Positions 42,686-51,287 of a stretch of DNA of 64,000 nt are shown here, in pieces (within the stretch, counting starts at the first letter, position 1; every line of letters starts with the position of its first letter). Position numbers and translations under genes: made by a program. Under the pieces are notes generated by a model. It did not search any database and was not told where the DNA came from. It was given only the letters and a program-made list of their open reading frames with translations. Source of the stretch: Hazenella coriacea (GTDB taxonomy: Bacteria; Bacillota; Bacilli; Thermoactinomycetales; Thermoactinomycetaceae); NCBI RefSeq assembly GCF_004341825.1, contig NZ_SMAG01000005.1, positions 1-64,000 of the forward strand. The letters run 5' to 3'.

Positions 42686-43831
42686 TCATGATGAGAAATA
42701 CTGTGAATTCTTCTTTCTAAAATAATCTTGAAGAACATCAGCGCCACGGATGTTTCCCTTACATTTTTGCAAAGTAGATTGCATTTCTTTTACGTTTCTT
42801 TGTAAAGAAAGATTGGAACTTATTTTTTTCACGGCTTCTCTTAATTGTTCGACTGTAAGCGTATTTGAATCCAATACTAAACCCAGATTTAACGCTTCTA
42901 CACGGGCAGCCACTATAGGCTGATCAGAGGATTGGGGAACTAATAGAAGTGGAACACCAAACCAAAGTGATTCCATGACGGAATTCACTCCCCCATGTGA
43001 GATGAAAATATCGGAATGCTGAAGCACTTCTAGTTGGGGAACAAAGGGATTAATGAGAAAATTAGGTGGAATGTTGGTGTTTTCAAGAATCGTTTTAGAA
43101 ACCATAACGACTTTCCATTCCGTGTTGGCAAACGCATCGATGCAAATTTGATTGAAATGTGGATTATGAATTACACTTCCCAATGAAATAAAAATGGTTG
43201 GTTGATCTTTGATTTGTTCTATAGGGAAATCTAGTTCTTGCTCTCTCTTGATGATGGAAGGACCGATAAATTCATATTGGTCATCCAAGTATTTGGAATC
43301 TGGTTGAAATTCTCGTAGAATGGGTGCGATATTTAACTCTTCTTTTACTATAAACATCTTTTTAATTACTTCTGGTATCTCTCCATCGAATGATGTGGAG
43401 AAATATTGGAATATAGGTGAATCAGGTGTAACGACAATGCCAGAATAAAACAGAACTCTGGGGATGTGTAGTTGTTCAGAAATCGTACGACCCCAGAGAC
43501 ACATCGGGTCACATACAATACCATCAACCTCTTCCGATTTCACCTGTTCTATTAGTTGTGGGGCTTCTTTGATATGACGAGAGAGATTTTTAATTAACAC
43601 TTCAGGTGAGGAGACGTTTGTGGAAAATTGATTAGTATTTTCTTCATGCATTTGTATACCGAATTTATCATGGATGACTCGAACTTCTGCACCAATCTCC
43701 TTGATTTTCTTCTCAAATTCTTCTGTTGTATAATAAACAACTTGCTCCCCTCGTCGGACAAGTTCTTTTGCCACTGGTAAGGTTGGATTGATATGTCCAT
43801 GAGCAGGCATCATAAAAAACAATATTTTCAT
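42686..43831 (-). CDS. Macrolide-family (MGT/UGT-like) glycosyltransferase
   Basis: 381-aa GT-B fold glycosyltransferase of family GT1. N-terminal acceptor domain begins FMMPAHGHINPTLPVAKELV; the C-terminal nucleotide-sugar site reads HSDIFISHGGVNSVMESLWFGVPLLLVPQSSDQ. Relatives (YjiC, YojK, OleD-like) glucosylate macrolides, flavonoids and other small hydrophobic acceptors, giving detoxification or resistance. The acceptor here is unknown. GGAGAGGAT precedes the ATG. It stands next to a resistance gene remnant, in an accessory zone. Confidence 0.92.
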   Translation of the reverse strand: MKILFFMMPAHGHINPTLPVAKELVRRGEQVVYYTTEEFEKKIKEIGAEVRVIHDKFGIQMHEENTNQFSTNVSSPEVLIKNLSRHIKEAPQLIEQVKSEEVDGIVCDPMCLWGRTISEQLHIPRVLFYSGIVVTPDSPIFQYFSTSFDGEIPEVIKKMFIVKEELNIAPILREFQPDSKYLDDQYEFIGPSIIKREQELDFPIEQIKDQPTIFISLGSVIHNPHFNQICIDAFANTEWKVVMVSKTILENTNIPPNFLINPFVPQLEVLQHSDIFISHGGVNSVMESLWFGVPLLLVPQSSDQPIVAARVEALNLGLVLDSNTLTVEQLREAVKKISSNLSLQRNVKEMQSTLQKCKGNIRGADVLQDYFRKKNSQYFSS

Positions 43832-44121
43832 GGTTGATCCTCTCCATTTTTATATTTTAATCATCAATTATTGAAGACTTACTCCCTTTAGAATTGGATT
43901 ATTTATCCGACTCTTAAAACTGAACTAGTTTCACTAAAAAGTAACTACCATGACTATTAGCACACCTTAAAAGATGAATAGGAGTAGTATAGATAATTTA
44001 CCCAACTTTATATTATCTTTTGTTTAATTTTTATGAACATTTTTGGTCTTTTCAGGTTAAGCGTATTTGTCAGTGATTAAACTTTCGAATTTGATTAGTT
44101 TATATATATAATCACTTAAAA
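43832..44121. other. Gene-free AT-rich spacer
   Basis: 290 bp upstream of the glycosyltransferase, which is transcribed away from it, and downstream of the RHH gene. I see no gene, repeat or clear promoter. Confidence 0.5.
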
Positions 44122-44157
44122 ATAAAAAACAGCCTGCTAAGTTGAAGCAGGCTGTTT
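44122..44157 (-). terminator. Terminator of the RHH protein gene
   Basis: A perfect 12-bp stem AAACAGCCTGCT/AGCAGGCTGTTT immediately downstream of the minus-strand stop, with a T tract on that strand. Confidence 0.88.
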
Positions 44158-44159
44158 GG

Positions 44160-44420
44160 TTAGCGCCAAACATCATCCCCCATAAATTTCACAGGGTCAG
44201 GTTCGTCTGGAGACTCTTGAGGTGTTTTTTTCGGTTTTTGATCTTGATCCACGGCTTCTTTAATTAAAGAATGAATCGCTTCGTTAAAGCTTTGATTTCT
44301 TTTACGACAGACATGTTCGAAGGCTTTCGATAATTCGGCAGGGATCTTAATGGTATGTTCTGTGGATAAGGAGGCAGGTTGGTCAACATTTTCTCGAACA
44401 AATTTTTCAAAAAGATTCAT
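44160..44420 (-). CDS. Ribbon-helix-helix-like small protein
   Basis: 86 aa. Residues ~20-58 (HTIKIPAELSKAFEHVCRK, SFNEAIHSLIKEAV) have the strand-helix-helix pattern of CopG/Arc-type DNA-binding proteins. The C-terminal third is acidic and proline-rich and ends in DDVWR. It could be an antitoxin or small regulator, yet no toxin gene is adjacent. ATG is preceded by GGAGGTTACC. No characterised homologue is recognised. Confidence 0.75.
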   Translation of the reverse strand: MNLFEKFVRENVDQPASLSTEHTIKIPAELSKAFEHVCRKRNQSFNEAIHSLIKEAVDQDQKPKKTPQESPDEPDPVKFMGDDVWR

Positions 44421-44511
44421 GGTAACCTCCAGATATTAATGAGTACTTTAGTCTATAAACATTTTATATATAAGAAAATAGAAATCAAGGTGATGTGGTT
44501 TTTTCTACTGG

Positions 44512-45387
44512 CTATCCATTTCTTTTTTTTCTTATTCGAATTTCTGCTAATAAAAAAATACTTGCAAAGATCAGGAGCATCCCTAATCCAGCTCCCCATG
44601 ACATTTCTTCTTGTAAAAACAAAACACCCCAGATTACACCAAAAACGGGAACTAGAAAAGTAACATACAGTGTCTGGGTCGGACCGATCTCTCGTAAAAG
44701 TTGAAAATAAAATAGGTAGGCGATCGCTGTTGATCCGATGGCGAGCCCTAGTAAGGAGAAGAGTGCAGGGAGGGATGGGATCGTTAAGGGTAAATCAGCG
44801 AGTGAAAATGGCAAAAGAAATACACTTGCTCCCAATAACTGACCAATAGCGAGTTCCAATGGACTTGAAACAAAATTGCGCTTGGCATAAATCGTTCCAA
44901 AACCATAGCCGATCGTGGCTAAAAGTGAACAGATGATTGCGATAAAGACTTTTAGATGTAAGGGGATCGGTGTCCAGCCAACTAAAACGATCACACCGAT
45001 CAATCCAACTACGAGGCCACTAATTTTCTTCCAAGTCAGAGGCTCTCTAATCCAGATCCATGCGATCAGGGCAGTGAAAATGGGAGTGGTTGCATTTAAG
45101 ATAGCCGCTAATGAGGAGGGGATGGTTATTTCTGCATAAGAAATGAGAGCGAAAGGAATAGCGGCATTGATTGCCCCTAACCAGATATACTTTTTCCAAT
45201 GGGGGAAAATATCTAGTTTCGTTCGTGTCATCCACGCAAATAATAGAAGAGCTCCTACAGCTAGAAGTAAGCGTAATTCCACCAACATAAAGGGACCGAA
45301 GGTTGGAACGGAAACACGGATAAAAAAGAACGAAGCCCCCCATAGAGCGGCAAGTGAACATAGAATAATCAGATTTTTTGTGCTCAT
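44512..45387 (-). CDS. EamA/DMT family transporter
   Basis: 291-aa drug/metabolite transporter with ten membrane segments arranged as two EamA repeats (LAALWGASFFFIRVSVPTFGPF at the start of the first; SLLATIGYGFGTIYAKRN at the start of the second) and a basic C-terminus (RIRKKRNG). It probably exports an amino acid or other small metabolite; the substrate cannot be read. AAAGGTAATTTCAC precedes the ATG. Confidence 0.9.
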   Translation of the reverse strand: MSTKNLIILCSLAALWGASFFFIRVSVPTFGPFMLVELRLLLAVGALLLFAWMTRTKLDIFPHWKKYIWLGAINAAIPFALISYAEITIPSSLAAILNATTPIFTALIAWIWIREPLTWKKISGLVVGLIGVIVLVGWTPIPLHLKVFIAIICSLLATIGYGFGTIYAKRNFVSSPLELAIGQLLGASVFLLPFSLADLPLTIPSLPALFSLLGLAIGSTAIAYLFYFQLLREIGPTQTLYVTFLVPVFGVIWGVLFLQEEMSWGAGLGMLLIFASIFLLAEIRIRKKRNG

Positions 45388-45488
45388 GTGAAATTACCTT
45401 TCTTTCCAATAAATATCTTGCTATGATAGGGATTAATTATTTACAAGGGACTTTTAATTATTTTACATGATATCAAGGAGGTAATTCT

Positions 45489-46469
45489 ATGATTTTTCCA
45501 AACAAAATTCGTCCTAGTGATGAGATTCGTGTCGTCGCTCCTTCGAAAAGTATGTCAGTTCTCACAGAAGAACAAGTACAGATCGCTGTAGAGAGATTGA
45601 AAAAGCTAGGATTACAGGTCACTTTTGGCAAACATGTGATGGAATCCGATGAATTTTCCTCATCATCGATTACTTCAAGGGTGGAAGATCTTCATGACGC
45701 CTTTCGTGATCCGAATGTGAAAGGCATTCTAACGTCATTAGGTGGTCATAACTGTAATCAATTATTACGTTATCTTGATTATTCATTAATTGCACAAAAT
45801 CCTAAAGTTCTGTGTGGTTATTCAGATATTACAGCTTTAAGTAATGCGATTTATGCAAAAACAGGAATGGTTTCTTACTCAGGACCGCATTTTTCTTCAT
45901 TTGGTATGCTTAAAGATATTGAATATACGATCGAATATTTCAGCAAATGTGTGATGGAAGAGCCACCATTTCAGATTGCTCCTCCACAGGTATGGAGTGA
46001 TGATCCTTGGTATCTCGATCAGGAGAATCGAACTTTTTATCCCCATGAAGGTTGGTTAACCTTGCATGAAGGGGAAGCAGAGGGCACTTTGATTGGCGGG
46101 AATCTCTGTACACTGAATCTTTTGCATGGGACCGAGTATATGCCGGACTTAAAAGATTCTATATTATTCATAGAAGATGATTATTCGGTGAATTACCAAG
46201 TTTTTGACCGTGATTTACAATCAGTACTCCATTTACCTAGTTTTTCAGGAGTAAAAGCGGTTTTAATCGGACGCTTCCAAAAACAATCTCAAGTCAGTGA
46301 TGAACGATTAAAGCAGATCATTGCTACTAAAAAAGAATTGGCTCATCTGCCTGTTGTAGGCAATATAGATTTTGGGCATACCAACTCTCGATGTACATTA
46401 CCAGTTGGCGGGCGAGCTAAGGTGGTAGCAAGTCAAGAAGGTGTCCAGTTTGAAATTCTAAACCATTAA
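45489..46469 (+). CDS. S66 family LD-carboxypeptidase / MccF-like
   Basis: 326-aa serine peptidase family S66. The nucleophile Ser lies in LCGYSDITAL near residue 112; LTSLGGHNCNQLL, GGNLCTLNLLHGTEYMP, FIEDDY (Glu) and NIDFGHTNSRCTLP (His) complete the fold. Family members cleave L,D-peptide bonds in recycled muropeptides or hydrolyse microcin C-type antibiotics (MccF). The spacing of the loop resembles the MccF branch, but that is not decisive. ATG with CAAGGAGG upstream. Confidence 0.9.
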   Translation: MIFPNKIRPSDEIRVVAPSKSMSVLTEEQVQIAVERLKKLGLQVTFGKHVMESDEFSSSSITSRVEDLHDAFRDPNVKGILTSLGGHNCNQLLRYLDYSLIAQNPKVLCGYSDITALSNAIYAKTGMVSYSGPHFSSFGMLKDIEYTIEYFSKCVMEEPPFQIAPPQVWSDDPWYLDQENRTFYPHEGWLTLHEGEAEGTLIGGNLCTLNLLHGTEYMPDLKDSILFIEDDYSVNYQVFDRDLQSVLHLPSFSGVKAVLIGRFQKQSQVSDERLKQIIATKKELAHLPVVGNIDFGHTNSRCTLPVGGRAKVVASQEGVQFEILNH

Positions 46470-46504
46470 GATGAGCTGACCGCTCAATCAACTGATGAGA
46501 TTAT

Positions 46505-46551
46505 GCCATCAAAAAAACAACTGCATGACTCGCAGTTGTTTTTTTGATGGC
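46505..46551. terminator. Perfect 20-bp bidirectional terminator
   Basis: GCCATCAAAAAAACAACTGC is exactly repeated as its complement 46532-46551 around a 7-nt loop, between two converging genes. Confidence 0.92.
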
Positions 46552-46553
46552 TT

Positions 46554-46916
46554 TTATCCTTTCAAGCGAAATAAGTGTGAATGAACAGCTTCGATTTCAT
46601 TTCCCTCATGGTCAATAAACTCCAGTTCATCCATGTGTTTTTCTGAAAGATGGAAGAGCTCAATATCGTCGATCCGCCCATCATTAATTCGTTTGGTTAA
46701 CTCTCGAGATAGGTAAACAGCGAGTGAATGAGTATGGTGAATCCCTTCGCCACCGATCTCTTTACCAGTCATTTCTAAGAAGTCAGGATCTTCTTTACAG
46801 ATCGAGATCATGATTTGAAATGAAGACATTAATGTTCGTTGTTCCCGACGAATCTCCGCCTTTTCTAAAGCTTCGCGGATTCGTTGTTCCATTTCCCAGT
46901 TTGCCCAATTGCTCAT
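46554..46916 (-). CDS. Hypothetical acidic protein, unknown family
   Basis: 120 aa, charged and mostly helical (NWEMEQRIREALEKAEIRREQR), without signal or membrane segments. I do not recognise a domain. The start is ATG 46916, with GAGGTGAAC upstream, rather than 46955. It ends at a strong shared terminator and is divergent from the MerR regulator gene 218 bp away. Confidence 0.75.
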   Translation of the reverse strand: MSNWANWEMEQRIREALEKAEIRREQRTLMSSFQIMISICKEDPDFLEMTGKEIGGEGIHHTHSLAVYLSRELTKRINDGRIDDIELFHLSEKHMDELEFIDHEGNEIEAVHSHLFRLKG

Positions 46917-47075
46917 GTTGTTCACCTCATGCTGTAATAGGAAGACAGTTTTCATCTTATCTATTTTTGATGGAGAATGGTGATGGCAAATTGGAGAAGG
47001 AATTTTGTGTGGGAATTGTAAATGATATGAATTGTAACTATTCCCTTTATCTCTATAAAAGAATGTATTTTTTCA

Positions 47076-47107
47076 TTGACTTTTACCTTGGGGCAATCTT
47101 TTATCAT
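47076..47107 (+). promoter_or_regulatory. MerR-type promoter with elongated spacer
   Basis: TTGACT (47076-47081) and TATCAT (47102-47107) are 20 bp apart, longer than the usual 17, as is typical of promoters activated by MerR proteins that twist the spacer. It lies directly upstream of a MerR-family gene and suggests autoregulation. Confidence 0.4.
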
Positions 47108-47134
47108 AAAAATGTGAGAAAGGAGGGCAGACGC

Positions 47135-47941
47135 ATGCTAACAATTGGGCAAATGGCCCGGATTTTTAACATCTCAACTAAAACCTTACGTCATTATGAG
47201 ACCATTGGTCTTTTCTCACCAAGTAAAATAGGAGACAATCTCTATCGTTATTATCAATCCAATCAGATCAGTGTATTGCGAAATATTCTATTTTTACGTT
47301 CATTAGGAATGGGATTAGAACAGATTCGAGAATTAGAACAAAGTGGATCGATGAAAAATCCTAGAGTCATTAAAGTACATCTAGAAGGACATGCGGAAAG
47401 GATTCAGCAGGAAATCAACAGGCTACAAAATCAATTGGATCAAGTGTTAGAAATGATGAATCACATTACATTAGTTGGAGGGATGTATATGAAACCTCGT
47501 ATTGTTACATTAGAAGAGTTTACGGTTGTAGGGATGGAGTATAGTAGTATTACAAGTGAAGGGACGATTGGAGAGCTTTGGGATCGATTTATTCCACATG
47601 AAGACGAGATCAAGAATCGAGTCAATCCCCAAGTTTCTTATGGAGTCTGCCATTTTTTAGGGGATGACGAGTTCGCTTATGTAGCAGGGTTTGAAGCACC
47701 TGCAGATGATCTACCTCCAGGAATGATTAGTAAGCAAATACCTACTCAAAAATATGCTGTATTTACTCATGTGGGTTCAGTGGATCAAATTAGCAAAACA
47801 TTTGAGAAGGTCTTTGAATTTTGGCTCCCACAAAATCAGTTAGAACCGGTTAGAGGGATTGATCTGGAAGTTTATGATGAAAGATTCTTGGGACCTTTCC
47901 ATGAACAATCGGAAGTTGATCTGTATATTCCGATTCGCTAA
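47135..47941 (+). CDS. MerR family regulator with GyrI-like effector domain
   Basis: 268 aa. The N-terminal winged helix (LTIGQMARIFNISTKTLRHYETIGLFSP) and dimerisation coiled coil (~75-115) precede a GyrI-like/effector-binding domain (~120-268; MKPRIVTLEEFTVVGMEY at its start, ending SEVDLYIPIR). This layout is that of BmrR/BltR-type multidrug-responsive activators. The target genes are not obvious. ATG 47135 is set by GAAAGGAGGG; the long upstream frame from 46820 is antisense to another gene. Confidence 0.92.
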   Translation: MLTIGQMARIFNISTKTLRHYETIGLFSPSKIGDNLYRYYQSNQISVLRNILFLRSLGMGLEQIRELEQSGSMKNPRVIKVHLEGHAERIQQEINRLQNQLDQVLEMMNHITLVGGMYMKPRIVTLEEFTVVGMEYSSITSEGTIGELWDRFIPHEDEIKNRVNPQVSYGVCHFLGDDEFAYVAGFEAPADDLPPGMISKQIPTQKYAVFTHVGSVDQISKTFEKVFEFWLPQNQLEPVRGIDLEVYDERFLGPFHEQSEVDLYIPIR

Positions 47942-47956
47942 AATTAATAGTAGTAG

Positions 47957-48201
47957 GTGGAAATTGATCTTAAGTGGAGATTAAGAGAAGGTAAGTTAAA
48001 TAGGTACCCCGACATTTCTATACTAAGACATTTTATGGAGACGGCACAAGGAAAGCCGTCTTTTTATATGCACTCAAATGGCTTTGCCGATGATGAAATT
48101 ATGAAAGAAAAGATGGACCCGATTTTGAAGTTACCGATGCCCTAAACTCAACTTATCCAAATGAAATAAAAATGAAGATCTACATACCCATTAAAGAATA
48201 A
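47957..48201 (+). pseudogene. Frameshifted remnant of an effector-binding (GyrI-like) domain gene
   Basis: A frame from 47957 (KPSFYMHSNGFADDEIM) stops at 48145, while the -1 frame continues across it as DFEVTDALNSTYPNEIKMKIYIPIKE and stops at 48201. The latter ending parallels SEVDLYIPIR at the end of the preceding MerR protein. One indel near 48119 would join both frames. Family assignment rests on a short C-terminal similarity. Confidence 0.5.
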
Positions 48202-48555
48202 CTGGGGAGAGAAAATATGAATTTAGAAAGGATCTTGAAGATTTCCCAATATTGAAATCAACGAAAATATATTTGGGTATTACGAAATGATTCCTAACCC
48301 GTTTTTCTCTGAACGGGTTTTTATCTTTTAAAAAAAGAGAATTAGAAGGATCAATTAACAATAAGCGTATGGAATCGTATTGTTTTTTGAGTCACCAGCA
48401 ATAGAGTTTAAGAAAACGTAGAAATTTTTTCATAATTGGGTATTGCAAAAAAATAATTTTGAATTTAATCTAAAACTAGATTGAAATCTCACTCTGTTTA
48501 TATTAATATTACCATAAATACAATTTTTTAGATAATTTAATAAGGGGCTGTATTT
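48202..48555. other. Intergenic region upstream of the acyl-CoA ligase gene
   Basis: 354 bp. It holds one terminator (48296-48323). The rest is AT-rich without a supported gene; an 11-codon ORF at 48217 is not credible. Confidence 0.5.
48296..48323 (+). terminator. Terminator downstream of the MerR/remnant region
   Basis: A stem AACCCGTT/AACGGGTT with an 8-nt loop, followed by a T run. Confidence 0.75.
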
Positions 48556-50079
48556 ATGACTACGATTGCTGATTGTTTGACACATCGGGCGCGGATCCAT
48601 CCAGAGATGTTAGCGATTGAGGATGATCACCATCAGATTACATATGCCGAGTATGATCTTTTTACCAATCAATTGGCTCATTATCTAAAAGATCTCGGTG
48701 TTCAACATGGAGATCGAGTCGCAGTATTAAGTAGAAATCATTCTACAATGTTACTTGTTATGTTTGCTTGTGCCAAGATTGGAGCGATTATGGTTCCGCT
48801 AAATTCACGGTTAGCAGCCAATGAGCTTTCTTGGATTGTTCAAAACTGTGAAGCTAAGGTTTTATTTTATGAAGATTTATTTGAATGTTTAGTCACTAAT
48901 GAACTACAAACTTTCTTGCAACATTTGATTCGTTTCAGTGCTGCGCGTACAGTACAGTCATTTTTACATACTTTTTCGGAGCAACCTCTGGAAACTAAGA
49001 CCTCTGAAGAGGACCCAGTGATCATGATTTATACGTCAGGTACTACAGGTAAACCTAAAGGAGTCGTCATTGCTCATGAAAACTTAACCTTTGTTTGTCA
49101 AAACTTTGCGGTTGAGTTAGATGTTCGACAATATGATCGTTTTTTGCTCCCTACACCTTTGTTTCATATTAGTGGAGTTATGTTTAGTTTATTAAGTATT
49201 ATGCGTGGAATGACGATGATTCTTTTACCTACCTTTCATCCTGTGGATATATGGAATTTTATTGATAACAAAAGAATCAATGTTATGATGGCAGTTCCCA
49301 CGATGTTAAAGATTATGCTCCAAACGCTTAAAGGTCGCGAACATATCATTGAAAGTCTTCGTAATATCTATTGTGGGGGAGCACAGTTTCCGGCTAAGGC
49401 TATTCAAGAGTATGCTGATTTTGGTTACTCAATCCATCAAGTATATGCGTTAACTGAAACAAGTTGCTATCTGACTCATTGGTGGGATCACTTGGGTATG
49501 GAACATTCCCATTCGTTGGGCAAACCTTCTTATCTCGTTGATGTGGAGATTCGTCATCCTGATACAGGAGAAGTTTTACCGACGGGGGAACCAGGTGAAA
49601 TTGTGACTCGAGGTAAACATATTTTCCAAGGCTATTGGAACAATATCGAAGAAACAGACAAAGTGCTTAAAGATGGTTGGTTCTTTACAAGAGATGTTGG
49701 CTATTTGGATGAACATGGCTTTTTACATATTTTAGATCGGATTAAGGATATGATTGCTTGTGGGGGTGAAAAAGTGTATCCTGCACAAGTAGAAGCTGTC
49801 GTTCAAGAGTTGGATCAAGTTCTAGAAGTAGCGGTGATCGGAGTGAAAGATCCAATCTGGGTAGAAATTCCGCGTGCTTATGTGGTCTTAAAGCAGGATC
49901 AATCGATCACAGAAGAAGAGATTTTGGAGTATGTACATAGTAAAATCTCTTCCTATAAACTTCAACAAGTTCATTTTATTGATGAGCTTCCGAAAAATGG
50001 GATGGGTAAAGTTGTGAAGTTTAAACTAAAAGAACAAGCACACCAAGAATTAGCTGCCTTGAATGAAGCTAGTATTTAA
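48556..50079 (+). CDS. Acyl-CoA synthetase / AMP-forming ligase
   Basis: 507-aa ANL superfamily enzyme that adenylates a carboxylic acid and then loads it on CoA. The P-loop-like IYTSGTTGKPKGV, the A5 motif YALTET, the hinge region GWFFTRDVGYLDEHGFLHILDRIKDMI and the catalytic Lys in PKNGMGKVVKFKL are intact. Length and motifs match medium/long-chain fatty acyl-CoA ligases; the chain specificity is not evident. It appears monocistronic with a terminator after it. No recognisable ribosome binding site except AAGGGG at the start of the leader. Confidence 0.92.
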   Translation: MTTIADCLTHRARIHPEMLAIEDDHHQITYAEYDLFTNQLAHYLKDLGVQHGDRVAVLSRNHSTMLLVMFACAKIGAIMVPLNSRLAANELSWIVQNCEAKVLFYEDLFECLVTNELQTFLQHLIRFSAARTVQSFLHTFSEQPLETKTSEEDPVIMIYTSGTTGKPKGVVIAHENLTFVCQNFAVELDVRQYDRFLLPTPLFHISGVMFSLLSIMRGMTMILLPTFHPVDIWNFIDNKRINVMMAVPTMLKIMLQTLKGREHIIESLRNIYCGGAQFPAKAIQEYADFGYSIHQVYALTETSCYLTHWWDHLGMEHSHSLGKPSYLVDVEIRHPDTGEVLPTGEPGEIVTRGKHIFQGYWNNIEETDKVLKDGWFFTRDVGYLDEHGFLHILDRIKDMIACGGEKVYPAQVEAVVQELDQVLEVAVIGVKDPIWVEIPRAYVVLKQDQSITEEEILEYVHSKISSYKLQQVHFIDELPKNGMGKVVKFKLKEQAHQELAALNEASI

Positions 50080-50149
50080 AATTAGTCAATGATTGAAGTG
50101 AAAAGCAAACTCGATTAGTCGCAATAGTACGTCTACTTTAGCGATATTA

Positions 50150-50186
50150 TAACCCTATTACGATATCTGTAGTAGGGTTATTTCTT
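50150..50186 (+). terminator. Terminator after the acyl-CoA ligase gene
   Basis: AACCCTATTAC/GTAGTAGGGTT (one mismatch), loop of 7 nt, followed by TATTTCTTTTC. Confidence 0.7.
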
Positions 50187-50281
50187 TTCTTAAATATTAA
50201 TTATATGATGTTTAATAATAAGTCTCTTTGAAATTGATAAATATAAACAAGTTTGTAACACAAACAATAAAGGAGTAAAAA

Positions 50282-51235
50282 ATGAACAATACCTCTCTTT
50301 CTAAAGAAGATCGTGTCCGAGGAGGATTTTGGGGGTTGTTGGTAGGGGATGCTTTGGGTGTTCCTTATGAATTTTCTAGTGCAGAGATCATTCCACCTCT
50401 CTCTCAAATTGAGATGAAGCCTCCAGAAGGATTTGTTTATGCTTATGAAGGTGTCCCTATTGGTACTTGGTCAGATGATGGGGCACAGGCCTTATGTCTC
50501 TTAGATTCTTTGCTCAGTTGTGGGAAAATGGATCCCGATGATTTTGCTAAAAGAATTTGTGAATGGTATCAAAATGGTTTATGGGCTGTAAATGGGATTG
50601 TATTTGATGTAGGGAATCAGACGGTTCAAGCAATTCGAGCTTATCAAAAGGGAGTCCCTGCACTAGAAGCTGGATTCGTTTATCCGGATGGAAAAGGGAA
50701 TGGCGCTTTAATGAGAGTGCTTCCTTTAGCTTTGTGGCATCAAGGTTCAGATACTTCTCTCGTGATGGATGCTCATCTCTCTTCAGTTGTGACACATGGT
50801 CATGTATGTAATCAAGTCTGTTGTGCTTTATATTGTTTATGGGTAAGGAATCTATTGGAGGGATGGGAATATCAAGAAGGATATAAACTGGCCGTCAAAA
50901 CATTACGTAACATTTATGGAGAGACAGGTAAACATCGGATTGAGTTGGAGCAAGTGATTCGGCCAGATGATGAACCGACCACAGATGGACAAGGATATGT
51001 AGTGAGTAGTCTTAATTGTGCACGGATTACCATTCAACAATCTAACTATGAACAAGTGGTTAAGGCTGCGATTACTTATGGACATGATACAGATACTAAT
51101 GCAGCGATTGCAGGTGGATTGGCAGGGGTTCGGGATGGTATACAAATGATCCCAGGTAGATGGTTAGATGTATTAAGAAGTAGAGAGCAGGCTGAACGAT
51201 TATTGGTGCAATTATTAGAGAGAGTTTATGATTAA
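50282..51235 (+). CDS. ADP-ribosylglycohydrolase family protein
   Basis: 317-aa DraG/ARH-fold hydrolase that would remove ADP-ribose from a protein or small molecule. Metal-site motifs: GLLVGDALGVPYEF, IGTWSDDGAQALCLLDSL (the T/S-D-D triad) and ITYGHDTDTNAAIAGGLAG. The substitution SDDG for the usual TDDT is seen in some subfamilies. No ADP-ribosyltransferase gene is nearby, so the partner is unknown. AAAGGAG is upstream of the ATG. Confidence 0.93.
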   Translation: MNNTSLSKEDRVRGGFWGLLVGDALGVPYEFSSAEIIPPLSQIEMKPPEGFVYAYEGVPIGTWSDDGAQALCLLDSLLSCGKMDPDDFAKRICEWYQNGLWAVNGIVFDVGNQTVQAIRAYQKGVPALEAGFVYPDGKGNGALMRVLPLALWHQGSDTSLVMDAHLSSVVTHGHVCNQVCCALYCLWVRNLLEGWEYQEGYKLAVKTLRNIYGETGKHRIELEQVIRPDDEPTTDGQGYVVSSLNCARITIQQSNYEQVVKAAITYGHDTDTNAAIAGGLAGVRDGIQMIPGRWLDVLRSREQAERLLVQLLERVYD

Positions 51236-51287
51236 GGCCAGATTAATCGTGGACAATTGATCTGAGATCCTAGTAAAGGTGGTACAT

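Noticed and set aside
44379-44704. Two overlapping plus-strand ORFs of 94 and 69 codons
   Set aside because: They are antisense to the EamA transporter end and to the RHH gene leader, with low-complexity F/L-rich translations expected from antisense of membrane protein DNA.
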